A DNA stretch of 64,000 bases, from contig NZ_MDFN01000001.1 of NCBI RefSeq assembly GCF_001730525.1, positions 186,001 through 250,000 on the forward strand, read 5' to 3'. Each line of letters begins with the position of its first letter. Position 1 is the first letter of the stretch. Both the position numbers and the translations under genes were made by a program. Of the stretch, positions 46,314 to 55,855 are shown piece after piece. The DNA is from Arcticibacter eurypsychrophilus. GTDB lineage: Bacteria > Bacteroidota > Bacteroidia > Sphingobacteriales > Sphingobacteriaceae. The notes beneath the pieces are model-generated. The model made no database searches, was not told the origin of the DNA, and saw nothing but the letters and a program-made list of their open reading frames with translations.

Positions 46314-47567
46314 TTAAATTAAAATAGTAAGCGCCCTTTTTAAACTAGTTATAAAGACATCTATTTCCTGTTTAGTATTATACACCGCAAAAGAGATCCT
46401 CAATGTACCCGGTATTTCAAAGAAATCCATAACCGGTTGGGTACAATGATGTCCGGTACGAACAGCTACACCCATTTTATCAAGCAAAACACCAATATCA
46501 TAGGGATGAGCACCTTGAACAACCATCGAAATAGCACCGGAACGATGTGCAGCCGTACCGATTATACGAACACCCTCTACTTGCAATAATTGATTTAAAG
46601 CATATTGATACAATTCCGTTTCATATCGTTCAATATTTTCAAGCCCGATTTCATTAATGAAATCAATAGCCGAATTCAGCGTGATAGCCGCTTCAATATT
46701 GGGCGTACCCGCCTCAAACTTAAAAGGCAAATCGTTATATTCCGTACCTTCAAAAGTAACGGATTTAATCATATCTCCCCCACCCTGATAAGGTGGAAGT
46801 TTATTCAGCCACTCTTCCTTACCATAAAGGATACCAATCCCGGTAGGACCATACATTTTATGTCCCGAGAAAACCAAAAAGTCGCAATCCATTGCCTGAA
46901 CATCAACCTTAGTATGTTGTACCGCTTGTGCAGCATCCACTAGAACAGGAATATTATTTTCATGCGCAATCTTAATAATTTCAGATACAGGGTTAACTGT
47001 TCCCAAACTGTTCGATACCATCGTTACTGCAACGATCTTCACACGATCATCAAGCAGGCGTTCAAATTCATCCAGTAACAGCTCACCAGACTCATCCATT
47101 GGTATAACCTTTAATGTCGCTCCCCTTTTTCCGCAGATGATCTGCCAGGGTACGATATTAGAATGATGCTCCATAGCAGAGATCAACACGCTATCACCGG
47201 GATTCAGATACGTATATCCAAACGTATCCGCAATCAGGTTAATACCATCTGTAGTACCCTTTGTAAAAATAACTTCATGAGAATGAGGCGCATTGATAAA
47301 GGAAGCCACACTATTCCGTGTTACTTCATAAGCATCAGTAGCTTGCTGACTTAAATAATGCACCCCCCTGTGGATATTACTGTTTATCGTAGAATAGTAT
47401 GCAGTAATAGCCTCAATAACAGCATTCGGCTTCTGTGTAGTCGCCGCATTATCAAAGTATACCAACGGTTTGCCATACACAGATTGATGTAAAGCAGGAA
47501 ATTGATTCCGTATGGGCTCTCCCTTATATATAAACGCGGTTTCTACCCGATCTGTAATTGCTTCCAT
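46314..47567 (-). CDS. sufS: cysteine desulfurase SufS
   Basis: A 417-residue PLP enzyme that takes sulfur from cysteine. The PLP lysine is in FSGHKMYGPTGIG, the PLP-binding histidine in AMEHHSNIVPW, and the persulfide cysteine in RTGHHCTQPVMDF; the short loop around the cysteine marks group II (SufS) desulfurases that need SufE. It is the fourth gene of the operon, 27 bases after sufD. Confidence 0.96.
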   Translation of the reverse strand: MEAITDRVETAFIYKGEPIRNQFPALHQSVYGKPLVYFDNAATTQKPNAVIEAITAYYSTINSNIHRGVHYLSQQATDAYEVTRNSVASFINAPHSHEVIFTKGTTDGINLIADTFGYTYLNPGDSVLISAMEHHSNIVPWQIICGKRGATLKVIPMDESGELLLDEFERLLDDRVKIVAVTMVSNSLGTVNPVSEIIKIAHENNIPVLVDAAQAVQHTKVDVQAMDCDFLVFSGHKMYGPTGIGILYGKEEWLNKLPPYQGGGDMIKSVTFEGTEYNDLPFKFEAGTPNIEAAITLNSAIDFINEIGLENIERYETELYQYALNQLLQVEGVRIIGTAAHRSGAISMVVQGAHPYDIGVLLDKMGVAVRTGHHCTQPVMDFFEIPGTLRISFAVYNTKQEIDVFITSLKRALTILI

Positions 47568-47594
47568 AAATTCTTAAATAATCCGTACCAATTT

Positions 47595-48920
47595 TTAAAC
47601 TACAGTAAGATTCTCTGTATTCAGTTTTTTGTTTAATAAATCGGATACATAATCCTGCAGCGATTCAATTTTTATACGCAAAATCACGTCAAATATAAAC
47701 GATTGCATAATCAGTTTCTTTGCGGCCTCTTCTCCAATACCACGTGTCTGCAGATAAAACAAAGCATCCTCATTGATCTGACCTATTGTTGATCCATGTG
47801 AACATTTCACATCATCAGCAAATATTTCCAATTGAGGTTTACTGTTTACCGTAGCCTGATCACTCAGCAAAAGATTATTGTTCTGCTGAAAAGCATTGGT
47901 TTTTTGAGCATCGGGACGCACAAATACCTTACCATTAAATACAGCGTGAGAAGTATCAAGCAGAATTCCTTTATATACTTCGTTGGTATTACAATTAGGC
48001 GACTGATGATCTACCAAAGTATGATTATCAACGTGCTGGTCACCGGTCAATATGTATGCTCCTATTAAATTAGTTTCCGTACCTACATCCTTCAATTGAA
48101 AGTTCAGGTCGTTTCTTAATAAAGTAACATCGCTCAGCGCAATATTTGAATTATTCAGCACACTGTTCCGGTATTGAAAAACCTCTCTATGTTGCACGAA
48201 ATAGGCATTTTCCGGAAGCGTGTTGATCATGTGGGTATGAAGAACCGCTGATTCATGAACCTCCTGTTCGCATACATAACTCACAAAAAGCGGATGTACC
48301 AGCGAATCAGAATGAAAGGTTTCAATTATAGTGGCTTCACTGTGTTTTTCAGCAATCACCAACATGCGGTAAGGCACAAATTCAGCGATATCATTCACTG
48401 TAAACACATGGGATACATGAACCGGTTTTTCTACAATTGCATGAGCAGCTATCTGCAAAACGCTTACTTCAGTAAAAAAAGCGGTGTTCAACGCCAGCAT
48501 AGGCGCATCATCTTCCGTTGCCAGCGTAGAGATCTTATCTGCAAACCTGGATTCAGCCAAGGTAGCCTGAGTATCATAAAAAGTAATTCCTTCAGGCAAA
48601 GCATCCGAAAGTTCCGGAGCAAAACGCCCGTTCACCAATACCAAATGAACCGCGTCTAAAGAGTGAATCCGGTTGGTGTTGATCAAGGAATGATCATGTT
48701 CAATCATTAACTGCAACTCATCTTTCAGCGCAGCAGATAAACTGGTAAACTTCCATTCCTCATATTTACGGGTAGGAAACCCCATTTCCTTAAATATAGA
48801 AAAAGCTTCATTCCGCTTTGCTGTCAGATTTACCGATTCAATATAGGTTAAAGCAGCCTGCTTCTTATCAAAGCTGTCAATTAAGTATCTATAAAAATTA
48901 TTATACAGTCCCTGTTTCAT
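47595..48920 (-). CDS. sufD: Fe-S cluster assembly protein SufD
   Basis: A 441-residue SufD of the SufBC2D scaffold. The C-terminal SufBD beta-helix core is clear ([19 protein letters not shown] region, [26 protein letters not shown] with the conserved cysteine-histidine pair). Its first 20 bases overlap the end of sufC, indicating translational coupling. Confidence 0.94.
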   Translation of the reverse strand: MKQGLYNNFYRYLIDSFDKKQAALTYIESVNLTAKRNEAFSIFKEMGFPTRKYEEWKFTSLSAALKDELQLMIEHDHSLINTNRIHSLDAVHLVLVNGRFAPELSDALPEGITFYDTQATLAESRFADKISTLATEDDAPMLALNTAFFTEVSVLQIAAHAIVEKPVHVSHVFTVNDIAEFVPYRMLVIAEKHSEATIIETFHSDSLVHPLFVSYVCEQEVHESAVLHTHMINTLPENAYFVQHREVFQYRNSVLNNSNIALSDVTLLRNDLNFQLKDVGTETNLIGAYILTGDQHVDNHTLVDHQSPNCNTNEVYKGILLDTSHAVFNGKVFVRPDAQKTNAFQQNNNLLLSDQATVNSKPQLEIFADDVKCSHGSTIGQINEDALFYLQTRGIGEEAAKKLIMQSFIFDVILRIKIESLQDYVSDLLNKKLNTENLTVV

Positions 48921-49659
48921 GTTGTGTTATCCAGTCATACCCTTTTTCCTCAAGTTCCAACGCTAATTCCTTAGTGCCCGATTTAATAATACGTCCATCA
49001 TATAAAATATGAACAAAATCAGGAATAATGTAATCAAGCAGCCGCTGGTAATGAGTAATAATAACAAATGCATTATTTTCAGTACGCAATTTATTTACAC
49101 CACTTGCCACGATCCGTAGCGCATCAATATCCAATCCGGAATCTGTTTCATCCAGAATAGCCAGTTTAGGATCCAGCATGGCTAACTGCAATATTTCATT
49201 CCTCTTCTTTTCACCACCGGAGAAACCTTCGTTCAATGAACGGTTCACCAACGATGATTTTAATTCTACAAGCTCTTGTTTGTCTTTTAAAAGCTTCAAA
49301 AACTCTTTAGAAGTCAACTCAGGCAAGCCTCTATGCGCACGGATTTCAGTAAGCGCTGTCTTCAAAAAGTTAATGTTAGAAACTCCAGGTATTTCTACAG
49401 GGTACTGAAAAGCTAGAAATAGTCCTTCGCGTGCCCGTTCTTCAGGAGCCATTTCCAACAGGTTCTTTCCATCTAGAAAAGCCTCTCCTTCAGTCACCTC
49501 ATATTCAGCCTTTCCAGCTAAAACAGAAGCCAAAGTACTTTTACCTGATCCATTAGGACCCATTATAGCGTGAATTTCTCCCGCATTTACCTTAAGATCA
49601 ATCCCTTTCAGGATTTTTTTTCCTTCAATCGAAGAATGAAGATTCGTTATATTAAGCAT
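48901..49659 (-). CDS. sufC: Fe-S cluster assembly ATPase SufC
   Basis: A 252-residue ABC-type ATPase. Walker A is GPNGSGKST, the signature is [10 protein letters not shown] and Walker B is [12 protein letters not shown] start at [10 protein letters not shown] (49659): the longer frame to 49716 adds residues that are not SufC-like and overlaps sufB. It energises the SufBC2D scaffold. It overlaps sufD by 20 bases and starts 25 bases after sufB. Confidence 0.95.
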   Translation of the reverse strand: MLNITNLHSSIEGKKILKGIDLKVNAGEIHAIMGPNGSGKSTLASVLAGKAEYEVTEGEAFLDGKNLLEMAPEERAREGLFLAFQYPVEIPGVSNINFLKTALTEIRAHRGLPELTSKEFLKLLKDKQELVELKSSLVNRSLNEGFSGGEKKRNEILQLAMLDPKLAILDETDSGLDIDALRIVASGVNKLRTENNAFVIITHYQRLLDYIIPDFVHILYDGRIIKSGTKELALELEEKGYDWITQHETGTV

Positions 49660-49684
49660 GTTTTTGTCCAAATTAACAATAAAA

Positions 49685-51127
49685 CTATCCAACACTTCCG
49701 TCAAGTGAGATAGCAAGTAATTTCTGTGCCTCTACAGCAAATTCCATTGGAAGTTTATTCAGCACCTCCCTGGCATAACCACTCACGATCAAAGCTACCG
49801 CTTTCTCATTATCAATTCCACGTTGGTTCAGATAGAAAATCTGATCTTCCGCAATCTTGGATGTAGTTGCCTCATGTTCTACAATGGAGCTGCTGTTTTT
49901 TCCTTCAATATATGGGAATGTATGCGCACCACATTTATCACCGATCAGCAAAGAATCACACTGCGTAAAGTTACGCGAATTAACTGCACCCGAATGGATA
50001 GAAACTAAACCGCGATAGCTGTTGTGGCTATGTCCGGCAGAGATTCCTTTAGATATAATCCGGCTCTTGGTATTTTTACCCAAATGGATCATCTTCGTTC
50101 CTGTATCAGCAATCTGTCTGTTTCTGGTTAGCGCTACAGAATAGAATTCTCCTGAAGAGTTATCACCCTTTAAAATCACACTAGGATATTTCCATGTAAT
50201 GGCAGAACCGGTTTCAACCTGAGTCCAGGATATTTTTGAATTTCTACCTTTAGCAATAGCTCTTTTGGTTACGAAGTTATATACCCCTCCCTTACCATCT
50301 TTATCGCCTGGATACCAGTTTTGCACCGTAGAATATTTGATCTCAGCATCATCCATTGCAATCAGTTCCACTACCGCAGCATGCAACTGATTCTCATCGC
50401 GCCTTGGTGCAGTACATCCTTCCAGGTAACTTACATAGCTGCCCTCATCCGCAATAAGCAAGGTACGCTCAAACTGACCGCTGTTCATGGCATTGATCCG
50501 AAAATAAGTAGAAAGTTCCATTGGGCAACGTACACCCTTAGGGATGTAAGCAAATGATCCGTCGGAAAATACCGCAGCATTCAGTGCAGCAAACAAATTA
50601 TCAGTAGCAGGCACAACGGTTCCTAAATATTTCTTAACCAGTTCAGGATGATTTTGTACCGCTTCACCGAAGGAACAAAAGATAACCCCTATCTCGGCCA
50701 ACTTACCTTTAAATGAGGTACCTACTGAAACACTGTCGAAAACAACATCTACAGCAACTCCTGAAAGCATCTTCTGCTCATCAAGAGAGATTCCCAGTTT
50801 AGCAAAGGTCTCCAGTAACTCCGGATCGACTTCATCCAGACTTGCCAAAGCCTTTTTCTTAGGTGCAGCATAGTAGGAGATATCCTGAAAATTCAAATCA
50901 GGAAAATTGAAGTTCTGCCAGTCTGGTGTCTCCATTGTTAAAAAGTGTTTTAACGCTTTCAGACGATATTCCAATAACCAAGCCGGTTCATTCTTCTTAG
51001 CTGAAATAAATCGTACCGTATCTTCATTCAAACCCGGAGGTAAAATCTCTGTATCTATATTAGTAGAAAACCCGTACTCGTATTCACTGTTGGCAAGTTC
51101 TTCTAATAACTCTTGGTCTTTACTCAT
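49685..51127 (-). CDS. sufB: Fe-S cluster assembly protein SufB
   Basis: A 480-residue SufB, the scaffold subunit that receives persulfide sulfur. Conserved parts include [60 protein letters not shown] and the C-terminal [10 protein letters not shown] with [21 protein letters not shown]. It is the first gene of the operon sufB-C-D-S-E-T. Its promoter at 51212-51219 directly abuts that of the divergent SufR-like gene. Confidence 0.97.
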   Translation of the reverse strand: MSKDQELLEELANSEYEYGFSTNIDTEILPPGLNEDTVRFISAKKNEPAWLLEYRLKALKHFLTMETPDWQNFNFPDLNFQDISYYAAPKKKALASLDEVDPELLETFAKLGISLDEQKMLSGVAVDVVFDSVSVGTSFKGKLAEIGVIFCSFGEAVQNHPELVKKYLGTVVPATDNLFAALNAAVFSDGSFAYIPKGVRCPMELSTYFRINAMNSGQFERTLLIADEGSYVSYLEGCTAPRRDENQLHAAVVELIAMDDAEIKYSTVQNWYPGDKDGKGGVYNFVTKRAIAKGRNSKISWTQVETGSAITWKYPSVILKGDNSSGEFYSVALTRNRQIADTGTKMIHLGKNTKSRIISKGISAGHSHNSYRGLVSIHSGAVNSRNFTQCDSLLIGDKCGAHTFPYIEGKNSSSIVEHEATTSKIAEDQIFYLNQRGIDNEKAVALIVSGYAREVLNKLPMEFAVEAQKLLAISLDGSVG

Positions 51128-51211
51128 CGTTCAAATTAATTAAACCTTTATTTTATTTATCAGGAAATCGCAACCCGCATTCCATTTTAAAAATTTTCTC
51201 TTTATTAATCA

Positions 51212-51228
51212 CAAAGTTACTACTTTTG
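51212..51228. promoter_or_regulatory. back-to-back -7 elements for the suf operon and the SufR-like gene
   Basis: The minus-strand TAACTTTG (51212-51219) and plus-strand TACTTTTG (51221-51228) are separated by a single base, both exact TAnnTTTG matches. Two polymerases cannot sit on both at once, so expression of the two units should be mutually exclusive at the promoter and a single bound regulator could cover both. Confidence 0.65.
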
Positions 51229-51260
51229 TATTAAACAAGTAAATCCTTGGAAAAATAATT

Positions 51261-51884
51261 ATGCGACCAAACAGGTTCTTACAGCTTCTTAAAACGAGAG
51301 GGCCTCTTAGTGCCAAAACTATTGCCGTTGAATTAGGTATGACGGGCGAAGGCGCACGTCAGCAACTAATCAAACTGACAGAAGAGGGACTCTTAAAAGC
51401 GACCTCCATTTCTAACGGTGTAGGAAGACCCATGCAAATATATGAACTTACCGAACATGGCAATACGTATTTTCCAAACAACCATGCGGAGCTTAGTGTA
51501 GAACTGCTTAATGCCATTAAAGATGAGCTGGGTGAGGCCGCCTTGGAAGTGGTATTAGTTACCCGTGAAAAACAGGCCGTTAAGCGCTATATGGAGGTCT
51601 TAAAGGACTATCAGGGCCTTGAAAATATCCTCAAAGCATACACTGCAATGCGGTCTACTGAGGGGTATATGGCGGAATGTATTAAAGAGTCTGAACACGT
51701 ATATACCCTACTGGAGAACCATTGTCCCATAGGTGCTGCATCCAGTGCCTGCTCCGGATTTTGCCATTCAGACACGCGCATTCTGCAACAGGTTTTGGGA
51801 GAAAGTGTGCAGATCAAACAAGAACATACTATTGCAAATGGGCAACGTGTTTGCTCTTACAGTATCATTGAAGTGCAATGTTAA
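51261..51884 (+). CDS. SufR-like iron-sulfur transcriptional regulator
   Basis: A 207-residue regulator with an N-terminal winged helix (residues 1-75, ELGMTGEGARQQLIKLTEEGL) and a C-terminal domain with cysteines at 155, 164, 168, 198 and 207 (NHCPI, CSGFCHSD, GQRVCSYSI). The pattern matches SufR of cyanobacteria and related regulators that bind a [4Fe-4S] cluster and repress suf. Divergent placement beside sufB with overlapping promoters supports control of suf and of itself. I infer a repressor that is relieved when the cluster is lost. Confidence 0.88.
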   Translation: MRPNRFLQLLKTRGPLSAKTIAVELGMTGEGARQQLIKLTEEGLLKATSISNGVGRPMQIYELTEHGNTYFPNNHAELSVELLNAIKDELGEAALEVVLVTREKQAVKRYMEVLKDYQGLENILKAYTAMRSTEGYMAECIKESEHVYTLLENHCPIGAASSACSGFCHSDTRILQQVLGESVQIKQEHTIANGQRVCSYSIIEVQC

Positions 51885-52033
51885 TATGACTTTTAGATTA
51901 ACTAATTTGCACCTTTTACAGAATTGACTCGCAGATTGGGTTGCATCGAGCGGAGAAGGTGCGGAGAAGGTGGATGTCAAGTGCGCAATAATCAATACGT
52001 TGCTTGTAATCAAATCTTAGCCAGGTAATTTAC

Positions 52034-52705
52034 TTAGATCAGATTACTGAACGGATCTAATTCTTTAAGAGAATTGATTGTTCGCATTGGATTATCTGAA
52101 GAAAAAACAAAATTTCCGGCTACAAGCACATTCGCACCAGCCTTTACAAGAGAAGTCGCGTTGGTTAAGTTTACCCCTCCATCCACTTCAATATACAAAG
52201 AATCATTCCTTCCAGCAGCCAAAGCTTTCAGGGTATGAAGTTTTTGATACGTGTGATTAATAAATTTTTGGCCTCCAAAACCTGGATTAACAGACATCAC
52301 GAGTACCATGTCTACATCTTCAATAATATCTTCCAATAAAGAGATGGGCGTATGCGGATTTAAGGCTACACCGGCAGTACAACCCATTTTTTTTATAGCA
52401 TCTATGGTGCGGTGCAAATGGGTACATGCTTCATAATGAACGGTTATATTCGTGGCACCAGCGTTCTTAAACGGCTCAAGGTAACGATCCGGATCTGTGA
52501 TCATTAAATGCACATCAAGAGGTTTTCTAGCATACCTTGCGATAGCCTCTACAACAGGAAAGCCAAATGAAATATTAGGAACAAATACACCATCCATAAT
52601 ATCCACATGAAACCAATCTGCTTCAGAATTATTAATTAACTCAATATCACGCTGGAGATTAGCGAAATCTGCGGCTAAAACAGAGGGAGCAATAAGATGA
52701 TTCAT
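52034..52705 (-). CDS. rpe: ribulose-phosphate 3-epimerase
   Basis: A 223-residue TIM-barrel enzyme interconverting ribulose-5-phosphate and xylulose-5-phosphate. Metal-binding/catalytic segments are HVDIMDGVFVPN, DVHLMI, MSVNPGFGGQKF and EVDGGVNLTNA. It begins 3 bases after the end of a lone receiver-domain gene and is thus in one operon with it. No other pentose-phosphate genes adjoin. Confidence 0.96.
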   Translation of the reverse strand: MNHLIAPSVLAADFANLQRDIELINNSEADWFHVDIMDGVFVPNISFGFPVVEAIARYARKPLDVHLMITDPDRYLEPFKNAGATNITVHYEACTHLHRTIDAIKKMGCTAGVALNPHTPISLLEDIIEDVDMVLVMSVNPGFGGQKFINHTYQKLHTLKALAAGRNDSLYIEVDGGVNLTNATSLVKAGANVLVAGNFVFSSDNPMRTINSLKELDPFSNLI

Positions 52706-52708
52706 AGA

Positions 52709-53062
52709 TCAAATATAGGCTTTAAGTAGGGTTGTCACCTCTTTAATGTGAAATGGTTTTTGGATATAATCATCTGCGCCACATTCAAAAGCAAGATTTG
52801 AAAGCTTTATAGAAGTCGAAATGAGGATAAAAGGAATATGTTTGGTTGCTTCGTCACTCTTTATAATCTTGCAAATTTCACTTCCCTTTACAGTAGGAAC
52901 CCAAATGTCACATAGCACAAGATCAGGCATAATGGCTTTGATCTCTTCCACAATTTTCCCATCGCGTGACGACACCACTTCATACCCCTCCTCCGTTAGG
53001 AGAAGTGTCAGTATATCTTGAATATCTATATCATCCTCGATCACTAATATTTTCTTCTTCAT
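52709..53062 (-). CDS. single-domain response regulator (CheY-like)
   Basis: A 117-residue receiver domain with no output domain. The acidic pocket is EDD (9-11), the phospho-acceptor is D52 in LVLCDIWVP, the switch Ser/Thr is in LISTS and the conserved lysine is in YIQKPF. It is co-transcribed with rpe (3-base gap), a pairing without an obvious logic. It may act in a phosphorelay with a hybrid kinase encoded elsewhere. Confidence 0.92.
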   Translation of the reverse strand: MKKKILVIEDDIDIQDILTLLLTEEGYEVVSSRDGKIVEEIKAIMPDLVLCDIWVPTVKGSEICKIIKSDEATKHIPFILISTSIKLSNLAFECGADDYIQKPFHIKEVTTLLKAYI

Positions 53063-53164
53063 GTAAAAATTGATCTTAAAAATTATTTGTAAAAATTAAA
53101 GTGTTATATACTATTACCTGTTTTTGTGATATATTGTTTAATTTAACCCATCTTTCTTTAGTAA

Positions 53165-53172
53165 TACATTTG
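53165..53172 (+). promoter_or_regulatory. -7 element of rocD
   Basis: TACATTTG, exact match to TAnnTTTG, ending 6 bases before the ATG at 53179; transcription would start at or near the start codon. Confidence 0.6.
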
Positions 53173-53178
53173 AAATAT

Positions 53179-54405
53179 ATGATAACCAGTCAGGAAGCAA
53201 TCGATTTAGAAAACCAATACGGAGCCCATAATTACCATCCACTGCCGGTTGTACTGGCAAAAGGGAAAGGGGTATTCGTGTGGGATCCTGAAGGCAACAA
53301 ATACTTTGATTTTCTGTCTGCCTACAGTGCGGTGAACCAAGGGCACTGCCACCCTACGATTATCAAGGCGCTTATTGAACAGGCTCAGGTACTTACGCTG
53401 ACTTCGCGTGCCTTTTATAGTGTAAAATTAGGACAATGTGAAAAGTTTATATGTGATTTTTTCGGCTATGAGAAGGTGCTGATGATGAATTCAGGGGCTG
53501 AAGCAGTGGAGACAGCTTTAAAATTAAGCCGGAAATGGGGTTATGTAAAAAAGGGAATTTCCGATGATCAGGCGCAGATTATTGTATGTCAGGAGAATTT
53601 CCACGGACGTACTACAGGTATCATCTCATTTTCATCCGATCCGGATTCCACGACCAACTTCGGACCTTTTACACCGGGTTATATTCCTATTCCATACAAT
53701 AACCTTGCAGCACTGGAAGAGGCATTAAGTAATCCAAATGTATGCGCCTTTCTTGTAGAGCCCATTCAGGGAGAGGCTGGGATAAAGATTCCGGATGAAG
53801 GTTACCTGACACAAGCCTGGGCATTATGTAAGAGCCACAATGTTCTTTTCGTTGCCGATGAAATACAGACCGGAATTGCGCGAACAGGTAAAATGCTGGC
53901 CTGTGATTTCGAACATGTTCGTCCGGACGTTCTTATTTTGGGCAAAGCACTCTCAGGAGGAGTGCTTCCTGTGTCAGCGGTGCTTGCCGATGATGCGATT
54001 ATGCTGGTAATAAAACCGGGCGAGCATGGCTCTACTTTTGGAGGAAATGCACTGGCCTGTGCGGTATCTATGGCTGCTTTATCAGTAATCAAAGAGGAAA
54101 ACTTAGCAGAAAATGCCGCCAAAATGGGACTTCTCTTTATAAACAGGATGAAGGAACTGAAGGACAAGTTTCCCGATATCATCTCTGAAGTACGCGGAAA
54201 GGGATTAATGAACGCAGTTGAAATTAAATCACAAAAAAATGGACATACTGCCTGGGATTTCTGTATTCTATTAAAAAACAAAGGATTATTAGCTAAACCT
54301 ACACATGGCCATATCATACGATTTGGCCCTCCACTTGTTATTGATGCCAAACAGATGGAAGAGTGTCTGCTCATTATCGAAGCTACACTTGATGAATTTG
54401 GCTAA
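53179..54405 (+). CDS. rocD: ornithine-oxo-acid transaminase
   Basis: A 408-residue class III PLP aminotransferase that converts ornithine and 2-oxoglutarate into glutamate semialdehyde and glutamate. [26 protein letters not shown] is the usual N-terminus of the family; the PLP lysine is in [15 protein letters not shown], and [17 protein letters not shown] and [14 protein letters not shown] are conserved. I choose the ATG at 53179; the frame is open for 26 codons upstream but those are not family-like and include the promoter. It gives entry to proline or to arginine/ornithine breakdown. Confidence 0.93.
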   Translation: MITSQEAIDLENQYGAHNYHPLPVVLAKGKGVFVWDPEGNKYFDFLSAYSAVNQGHCHPTIIKALIEQAQVLTLTSRAFYSVKLGQCEKFICDFFGYEKVLMMNSGAEAVETALKLSRKWGYVKKGISDDQAQIIVCQENFHGRTTGIISFSSDPDSTTNFGPFTPGYIPIPYNNLAALEEALSNPNVCAFLVEPIQGEAGIKIPDEGYLTQAWALCKSHNVLFVADEIQTGIARTGKMLACDFEHVRPDVLILGKALSGGVLPVSAVLADDAIMLVIKPGEHGSTFGGNALACAVSMAALSVIKEENLAENAAKMGLLFINRMKELKDKFPDIISEVRGKGLMNAVEIKSQKNGHTAWDFCILLKNKGLLAKPTHGHIIRFGPPLVIDAKQMEECLLIIEATLDEFG

Positions 54406-54484
54406 TATTGGAAAAGATTATTTCAACATTCAAACTTATACACTTAACATCTGTTAAAATTTGGTCTATATAAGCTTGTGATCT

Positions 54485-55159
54485 ATGAATAAAATCTATC
54501 TATTCTTTACAACCCTCATTTTGTTTTTTTTTACTACTGCCAGCCGGGCACAAAGTGTGGATTCATTATTACTTAAAAGTCAGGTCATCTTATCAAAAGA
54601 GCGCATTTTTAGTATAAAGGGTTTGGGGATGGCCTTCCCTGTTGGCGGTGTATCAGAGATCTTAAGACCTCGGTTTTCATCTTCAATCGGGTATCAGATT
54701 CTCAGTAAGAATAGAAAAAACTTTATTTTTCCGGCTCTCGATTACTTAAACTATAAGTATGATCAAAAATTCCCGACGGATGGCTACAATACCAAAAATG
54801 CAAATGCCAGGTTCTACATGGCCACGCTTTCTTATGGATATATTAAAAGCATCAAACAATTGAGTATTTTTGGATCAGCTGGAATAGGAGGAGGACTGGT
54901 AAATGAACCCAGAGCTTCAATAGATGAAGCAGCAGGAAACATCAACTTCAGAAACAAAAGTTCTTTCTCTGGGATAGTTAAATTAAATACAGGAATTGAC
55001 TATGGGAAACGTCGATTTAAGTTTTTTGCTGAGTTAAGTTACATGCAAAACACGAAACGAATAGAGACGCATAATCTACAGACATTGGCCTTTAACATCG
55101 GTACAAAAAGCAATCTGTTTCGCCTGGCACAAAGTATAGAAGGCATCAGAAAGAAATAA
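54485..55159 (+). CDS. exported probable outer-membrane protein, 224 aa
   Basis: Not a family I can name. It is 224 residues with a signal peptide (IYLFFTTLILFFFTTASRAQS) and amphipathic beta strands in the mature part (FSSSIGYQIL, ARFYMATLSYGYI, SIFGSAGIGGGLV, KLNTGIDYG, KFFAELSYM), as in small outer-membrane beta barrels. The last residues do not show a clear aromatic barrel end. It follows rocD by 79 bases and is convergent with the VirJ-family gene; a 9-bp palindrome (55170-55189) lies between them. Confidence 0.7.
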   Translation: MNKIYLFFTTLILFFFTTASRAQSVDSLLLKSQVILSKERIFSIKGLGMAFPVGGVSEILRPRFSSSIGYQILSKNRKNFIFPALDYLNYKYDQKFPTDGYNTKNANARFYMATLSYGYIKSIKQLSIFGSAGIGGGLVNEPRASIDEAAGNINFRNKSSFSGIVKLNTGIDYGKRRFKFFAELSYMQNTKRIETHNLQTLAFNIGTKSNLFRLAQSIEGIRKK

Positions 55160-55177
55160 ACAGCAGGTCGATATCAA

Positions 55178-55855
55178 TCAATTGATATCATTAATTATAG
55201 TGTTTGCCAATAAAAGTTGATCATTGTTGTAGTAATGATTCCCTTTTAAGGTCACTACACGGTTGCCTGCATTCCTAAATTCTTTTGTTATACCTGCATT
55301 TTCCAGTGTTCCAAAAAAGCATAACGCTTTCATGGATTTAATTTTTTTCAGTTCGGCCAATACATCGTATTTACCGGATGCCTTCATATTCAACATACCG
55401 GAGACACTCACTTCAAAATCGGCTCTTGGCTCAGCAGAGATCATACTTAAACCAGTAAGGGAAGCCTTTAGATTTTCAGGAAGTCTGCGGGCCACGAAAG
55501 GAACGATGCTGCCACCAAAAGAAAAGCCAGTGAGCAAAAAAGTGTCTTTTTTCCATAATCTCATATAGCGATTAATCACTTCAGAAATCTCAAGGGTAGT
55601 TTGATCCGGTGATTTTTCATCCCAAAAGTATTTCTTCGCATCTAAAGCGACTACAGGATAGCCTTTCGCAGCAAAGGTTTCAGCGAGTTTCTGGGAGAAA
55701 CTATTCCATCCTCCATCGCCTGAAATGAAGAATACCATGGGCAATTTAGCATTCGTATGGGTTGCAGGAATAACCTTTAAGGGTAAATCGGCAGCCTTGA
55801 GCAATACAGAGGAAGATAATATGAGAATCAGGACTATTAAACGATTGAAAGTCAT
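55178..55855 (-). CDS. AcvB/VirJ-family alpha/beta hydrolase, probable lysyl-phosphatidylglycerol hydrolase
   Basis: A 225-residue exported hydrolase (signal peptide LIVLILILSSSVLLKA). The family blocks FFISGDGGWNSFSQKLA, ALDAKKYFW, LLTGFSFGGSIVPFVARRLP (nucleophile Ser) and NHYYNND (His) are present. AcvB of Agrobacterium hydrolyses lysyl-phosphatidylglycerol in the periplasm. Here the start codon overlaps the mprF stop by four bases (ATGA), which links it to synthesis of that lipid. It corresponds to the shorter VirJ form, lacking the N-terminal half of AcvB. Confidence 0.85.
   Translation of the reverse strand: MTFNRLIVLILILSSSVLLKAADLPLKVIPATHTNAKLPMVFFISGDGGWNSFSQKLAETFAAKGYPVVALDAKKYFWDEKSPDQTTLEISEVINRYMRLWKKDTFLLTGFSFGGSIVPFVARRLPENLKASLTGLSMISAEPRADFEVSVSGMLNMKASGKYDVLAELKKIKSMKALCFFGTLENAGITKEFRNAGNRVVTLKGNHYYNNDQLLLANTIINDIN

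Noticed and set aside
49660-49716. Longer sufC start at 49716
   Set aside because: The extra 19 residues overlap the end of sufB and do not resemble SufC N-termini; [10 protein letters not shown] at 49659 is the family start.
51950-51971. Two adjacent copies of GCGGAGAAGGT between the SufR-like gene and rpe
   Set aside because: Only two 11-bp copies, no palindrome, and not similar to the 15-kb repeat; too little to call an element.
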